A DNA stretch of 64,000 bases, from contig JAUIGV010000015.1 of NCBI GenBank assembly GCA_030432565.1, positions 1 to 64,000 on the forward strand. Reading direction: 5' to 3'. Shown in pieces: positions 63,634-64,000 of this stretch; position 1 is the first letter of the stretch; each line of letters begins with the position of its first letter. Source of the DNA: Verrucomicrobiia bacterium. GTDB lineage: Bacteria > Verrucomicrobiota > Verrucomicrobiia > Verrucomicrobiales > Akkermansiaceae. The notes under the pieces are model-generated. The model saw nothing but the letters and a program-made list of their open reading frames with translations. It was not told the DNA's origin and did no database searches. Made by a program: the position numbers and the translations under genes.

Positions 63634-63998
63634 GGTTTCTCATCGCCCCAGACCCATTCGCTGGGTTCGGGTTGTTTTTTGCGAGGTTTCGAGGCGTATT
63701 TCCGCGTCGGTTCCGCTAGCGTTTGGGCTTGGCGGATCGCGTTGGGGCTAAGGGGAAGGGGTTTGATGAGTTCTTCCAGGGTATGTTCGATTTTGAGGGC
63801 GCGGACGAGGCGGATGAGGGTCCCGAGGGTGCAGCCGTTTCCGTTCTCGACAGACGTGATGGTGCGCCGGGCGAGTCCGGCACGTTCAGCGAGCTCGGTC
63901 TGGTTGAGGTTTTGGCGGAGGCGATTTTGTTTGAGTCGCTTGCCAATGAGTTCCTCCAGCTGGCTTTCGGTGAGTCGAGAGGTTTCTTTTTGATTCAT
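63630..63998 (-). CDS. hipB: HipB-like HTH antitoxin
   Basis: A 122-residue XRE-type HTH protein: KRLKQNRLRQNLNQTELAER (~20-39), AGLARRTITSVENGNG (~40-55), then GTLIRLVRALKIE. The tail beyond residue 75 is long and basic and ends PEPSEWVWGDEKP, longer than E. coli HipB, whose C-terminal Trp contacts HipA; the two Trp here may do the same. It presumably represses the operon. The start at 63998 lies 2 bases from the window edge, so the promoter and operators are outside. Confidence 0.88.
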   Translation of the reverse strand: MNQKETSRLTESQLEELIGKRLKQNRLRQNLNQTELAERAGLARRTITSVENGNGCTLGTLIRLVRALKIEHTLEELIKPLPLSPNAIRQAQTLAEPTRKYASKPRKKQPEPSEWVWGDEKP

Positions 63999-64000
63999 TT

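Noticed and set aside
1-64000. CRISPR array, prophage, insertion sequence, integron or tRNA-anchored island
   Set aside because: No regularly spaced repeats, no integrase, transposase or phage structural genes, and no tRNA fold were seen; the mobile-like signal is limited to REP-type palindromes.

Overview
The window looks like chromosomal DNA from a free-living, probably marine or polysaccharide-degrading member of the Verrucomicrobiota (PVC superphylum). This is inferred from gene content, not from a marker-gene tree. The pointers are Planctomycete/Verrucomicrobium-type secreted c-type cytochrome proteins (DUF1592 plus DUF1552 pair; DUF6807-dehydrogenase-HEAT-CxxCH protein), secreted formylglycine sulfatases, very large secreted beta-helix, beta-propeller and CotH/LamG proteins whose C-termini carry a D-x-DGDG-x-SN-x-x-E type repeat, a zinc-ribbon Ser/Thr kinase paired with an ECF sigma factor, and starts that mostly lack a clear Shine-Dalgarno sequence. 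No rRNA, tRNA, prophage, intact insertion sequence or CRISPR array was seen.

Layout. 1-5.9 kb holds housekeeping and transport genes: a truncated TMEM43-like protein, citramalate synthase (cimA), a structured intergenic segment ending in a strong terminator, an MFS transporter, a 3D-domain lipoprotein and endonuclease III. 6.0-12.0 kb is an ExbB-ExbD-ExbD cluster followed by a 1006-residue secreted TPR protein and a second secreted protein, closed by a terminator. 12.1-15.5 kb has a REP-like inverted repeat pair, a sulfatase fused to an SGNH/GDSL esterase, and a divergent HTH regulator with a 16-bp palindrome between them. 15.6-20.7 kb (minus strand) holds a three-gene secreted/anchored operon (TPR-like, YdjY-like, squalene-cyclase-fold), rplS, an unlisted 32-residue lipoprotein gene and a lipoamide-dehydrogenase-type flavoprotein. 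20.8-25.3 kb is a large MscS channel overlapping a CorA transporter. 25.3-30.3 kb is a giant three-module beta-helix protein, divergent from pyruvate phosphate dikinase (30.6-33.4 kb), which has a good sigma-70-like promoter.

33.6-43.4 kb holds a secreted beta-propeller protein, an iduronate-sulfatase-like sulfatase, a small secreted protein and the PVC haem protein. 43.4-48.5 kb (minus) is kinase -> sigma factor -> Uup ABC-F ATPase -> YjdM. 48.7-54.6 kb is an oxidative/hydrolytic secreted set: an esterase fused to two cytochrome c domains, then the DUF1592 and DUF1552 genes. 54.7-60.4 kb holds a YhcH-type protein, the giant LamG/lamin-tail/CotH protein and an SHD1-esterase. 60.6-62.3 kb is a tandem set of three small membrane-anchored proteins that appear to be diverged paralogues. 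The window ends with a hipBA toxin-antitoxin pair.

How it works together: much of the accessory content (two sulfatases, three esterase domains, YhcH-like protein, secreted cytochromes, beta-helix proteins) fits uptake and breakdown of sulfated, acylated polysaccharide. The ExbBD-TPR cluster is a candidate energised envelope machine. The least explained items are the structured intergenic RNA near 2.4 kb, the esterase-dicytochrome fusion, the ExbBD-TPR cluster and the three-paralogue membrane cassette.
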